Shown here: one piece after another, positions 41,102 to 41,951 of the stretch
How positions within the stretch are numbered: position 1 is the first letter of the stretch
Layout of the letters: each line of letters starts with the position of its first letter
From: Lysobacterales bacterium
GTDB lineage: Bacteria > Pseudomonadota > Gammaproteobacteria > Xanthomonadales > SZUA-36
Length of the DNA stretch: 41,951 bases
Direction of reading: 5' to 3'
Assembly (NCBI GenBank): GCA_013042835.1
Contig: JABDPJ010000033.1
Span: forward strand, 1-41,951
Translations under genes and position numbers: made by a program
Notes under the pieces: model-generated
The model's database searches: none
Seen by the model: the letters and a program-made list of their open reading frames with translations, nothing else
What the model was told of the DNA's origin: nothing

Positions 41102-41951
41102 TTAATTCAACAACCAGGCTATTAACAGCACCCAGGCGATGATCACGACAGGACCCAGCAGGCCGATCAGCAAGCCGCCGGGCCGCAGGTCGCGTGTTTC
41201 AATTTCGCCGGTGCTGAAAGCGATCGCGTTCGGTGGTGTGGAAACCGGTAACATCAAGGCGCAGGAGGCGCTGAGGCCGATAACCAGGCACATTTCCAGC
41301 TCCCGCCCCGGTAACAGGGCGACAGCCACCGGCAGCACGACGGAAACGGTCGCGGTGTTGCTCATGACGTTGGACAGCAGAACGGTGATCAACGCCATGG
41401 CTGCAAACACCACCACGTCAAGCCTGAGCCCGGTGAGAAAGCCCAGTCCGGATCCAACGCGTTCGGCAAGGCCTGAATCCACCACGGCTGAACCCAGCGA
41501 CAAGCCCCCTGCCACCAGCATCAGGGTATCCCACGGCAGATGGCGCACGTGCGCCGCACCCATGACCTGGGTCATCGTCAGGCCAACAATGGGAATCAGG
41601 GAGATGGCGACCACGTGTATGCCGTGCAACGGCGTGGTCATCCAAAGGGCAATCGTGGCCAGCGTCACCGCTGTCACGATGACCCGGTCACGTTTCTCCG
41701 GCAGTGCGGGCTCTTCCATTGCGCCCATGTCGAGCTTGATTTCCATCGATTTTGCCGGGTATCGCCGCAACAGGAAATACCAGCCAATTACGACCATCAG
41801 CAGCGCCACTGGTACACCCAGCACCATCCATTCTATGAAGTCGATGCTATGGCCGGCTTCGGCAGCGGCGCCGGCAGCAATGGCGTTCGGTGCGCTGCCG
41901 ATTATGGTACCCATGCCGCCGACCGAAGCAGCCAGCGGTATGGCGATCAGC
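41102..41951 (-). CDS. DASS/SLC13 family sodium:anion symporter, C-terminal part (partial)
   Basis: The frame is open to the right edge of the window, so the N-terminal part is missing and the track's ATG at 41914 is internal. The visible about 282 residues hold the family motif SVGGMGTIIGSAPNAIA (a hairpin at the substrate/sodium site) and the second one, LPVSTPPNAIAFSTG, near the C-terminus, plus about 8 hydrophobic segments. The family moves dicarboxylates, citrate or sulphate with sodium, or exchanges dicarboxylates. The Ser-Asn-Thr pattern of the motifs is compatible with a dicarboxylate carrier, but the substrate cannot be fixed. The hydrophilic stretch LRRYPAKSMEIKLDMGAMEEPALPEKRDR is the central cytoplasmic loop. 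Confidence 0.9.
   Translation of the reverse strand, partial: LIAIPLAASVGGMGTIIGSAPNAIAAGAAAEAGHSIDFIEWMVLGVPVALLMVVIGWYFLLRRYPAKSMEIKLDMGAMEEPALPEKRDRVIVTAVTLATIALWMTTPLHGIHVVAISLIPIVGLTMTQVMGAAHVRHLPWDTLMLVAGGLSLGSAVVDSGLAERVGSGLGFLTGLRLDVVVFAAMALITVLLSNVMSNTATVSVVLPVAVALLPGRELEMCLVIGLSASCALMLPVSTPPNAIAFSTGEIETRDLRPGGLLIGLLGPVVIIAWVLLIAWLLN

Noticed and set aside
1-41951. CRISPR array, tRNA, rRNA or insertion sequence
   Set aside because: No regularly spaced direct repeats, no cloverleaf with a T-arm motif, and no transposase-like ORF or terminal inverted repeat pair was seen by eye.

Overview
The window looks like a chromosomal stretch from a Gram-negative bacterium, most likely a free-living gammaproteobacterium. 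Several genes encode lipoproteins with lipoboxes or Sec signal peptides. The MltF-type transglycosylase, Bcr/CflA exporter, OmpA-like lipoprotein, cytochrome c' and YcbX-like MOSC protein are typical of that group. The genus cannot be read from the sequence. I see no rRNA, tRNA, CRISPR array, insertion sequence, phage gene or attachment site. GC content and codon use look fairly even, apart from a few AT-rich intergenic stretches.

Layout. 1-5.6 kb (+): the 3' end of a fatty acyl-AMP ligase, a lipoprotein oligopeptidase-B-like S9 peptidase, an orphan NlpC/P60-like protein, and an MltF-like transglycosylase. 5.6-11.8 kb (-): a SIMPL-domain protein, two tandem cyclic-nucleotide-binding-domain proteins, a 1102-residue secreted beta-propeller/amidohydrolase fusion, and a methyltransferase. 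11.9-18.0 kb (+): a secreted S9 peptidase, a secreted repeat protein, an 88-codon orphan behind a sigma54-like promoter, and a periplasmic protein ending at a strong terminator. 18.1-22.1 kb (-): a tight operon of an FAD dehydrogenase, a thiamine-diphosphate enzyme and a methyltransferase. It diverges from an acyl-CoA dehydrogenase and a thiopurine-methyltransferase-like gene (22.2-24.6 kb, +), and a palindrome lies in the shared 77-bp spacer.

The 24.65-25.02 kb interval holds nested inverted repeats, a 36-codon reading frame and a strong minus-strand terminator, so it may be a small RNA or small peptide gene. Next come two overlapping methyltransferases (-), a glutathione S-transferase (+), a Bcr/CflA exporter (-), and a radical SAM protein (-) divergent from pyruvate phosphate dikinase (+). 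33-37.4 kb holds a MOSC protein, a DUF6498-like membrane protein, two c-type cytochromes and an OmpA-like lipoprotein. The right end has a cysteine-rich ferredoxin-like protein, an SDR without its catalytic Tyr/Lys, an MBL-fold hydrolase and the edge of a DASS/SLC13 anion transporter.

Functionally, the left half is rich in secreted peptide and cell-wall hydrolases, which suggests protein or peptide scavenging. The middle combines acyl-CoA and flavin redox enzymes with five small-molecule-type methyltransferases. The right half is redox and central carbon metabolism. No classic defence or biosynthetic island is visible. The most interesting material is the 24.65-25.02 kb element, the putative sigma54-driven orphan, the FAD/ThDP/methyltransferase operon, the overlapping methyltransferase pair, and the two Cys-rich Fe-S proteins.
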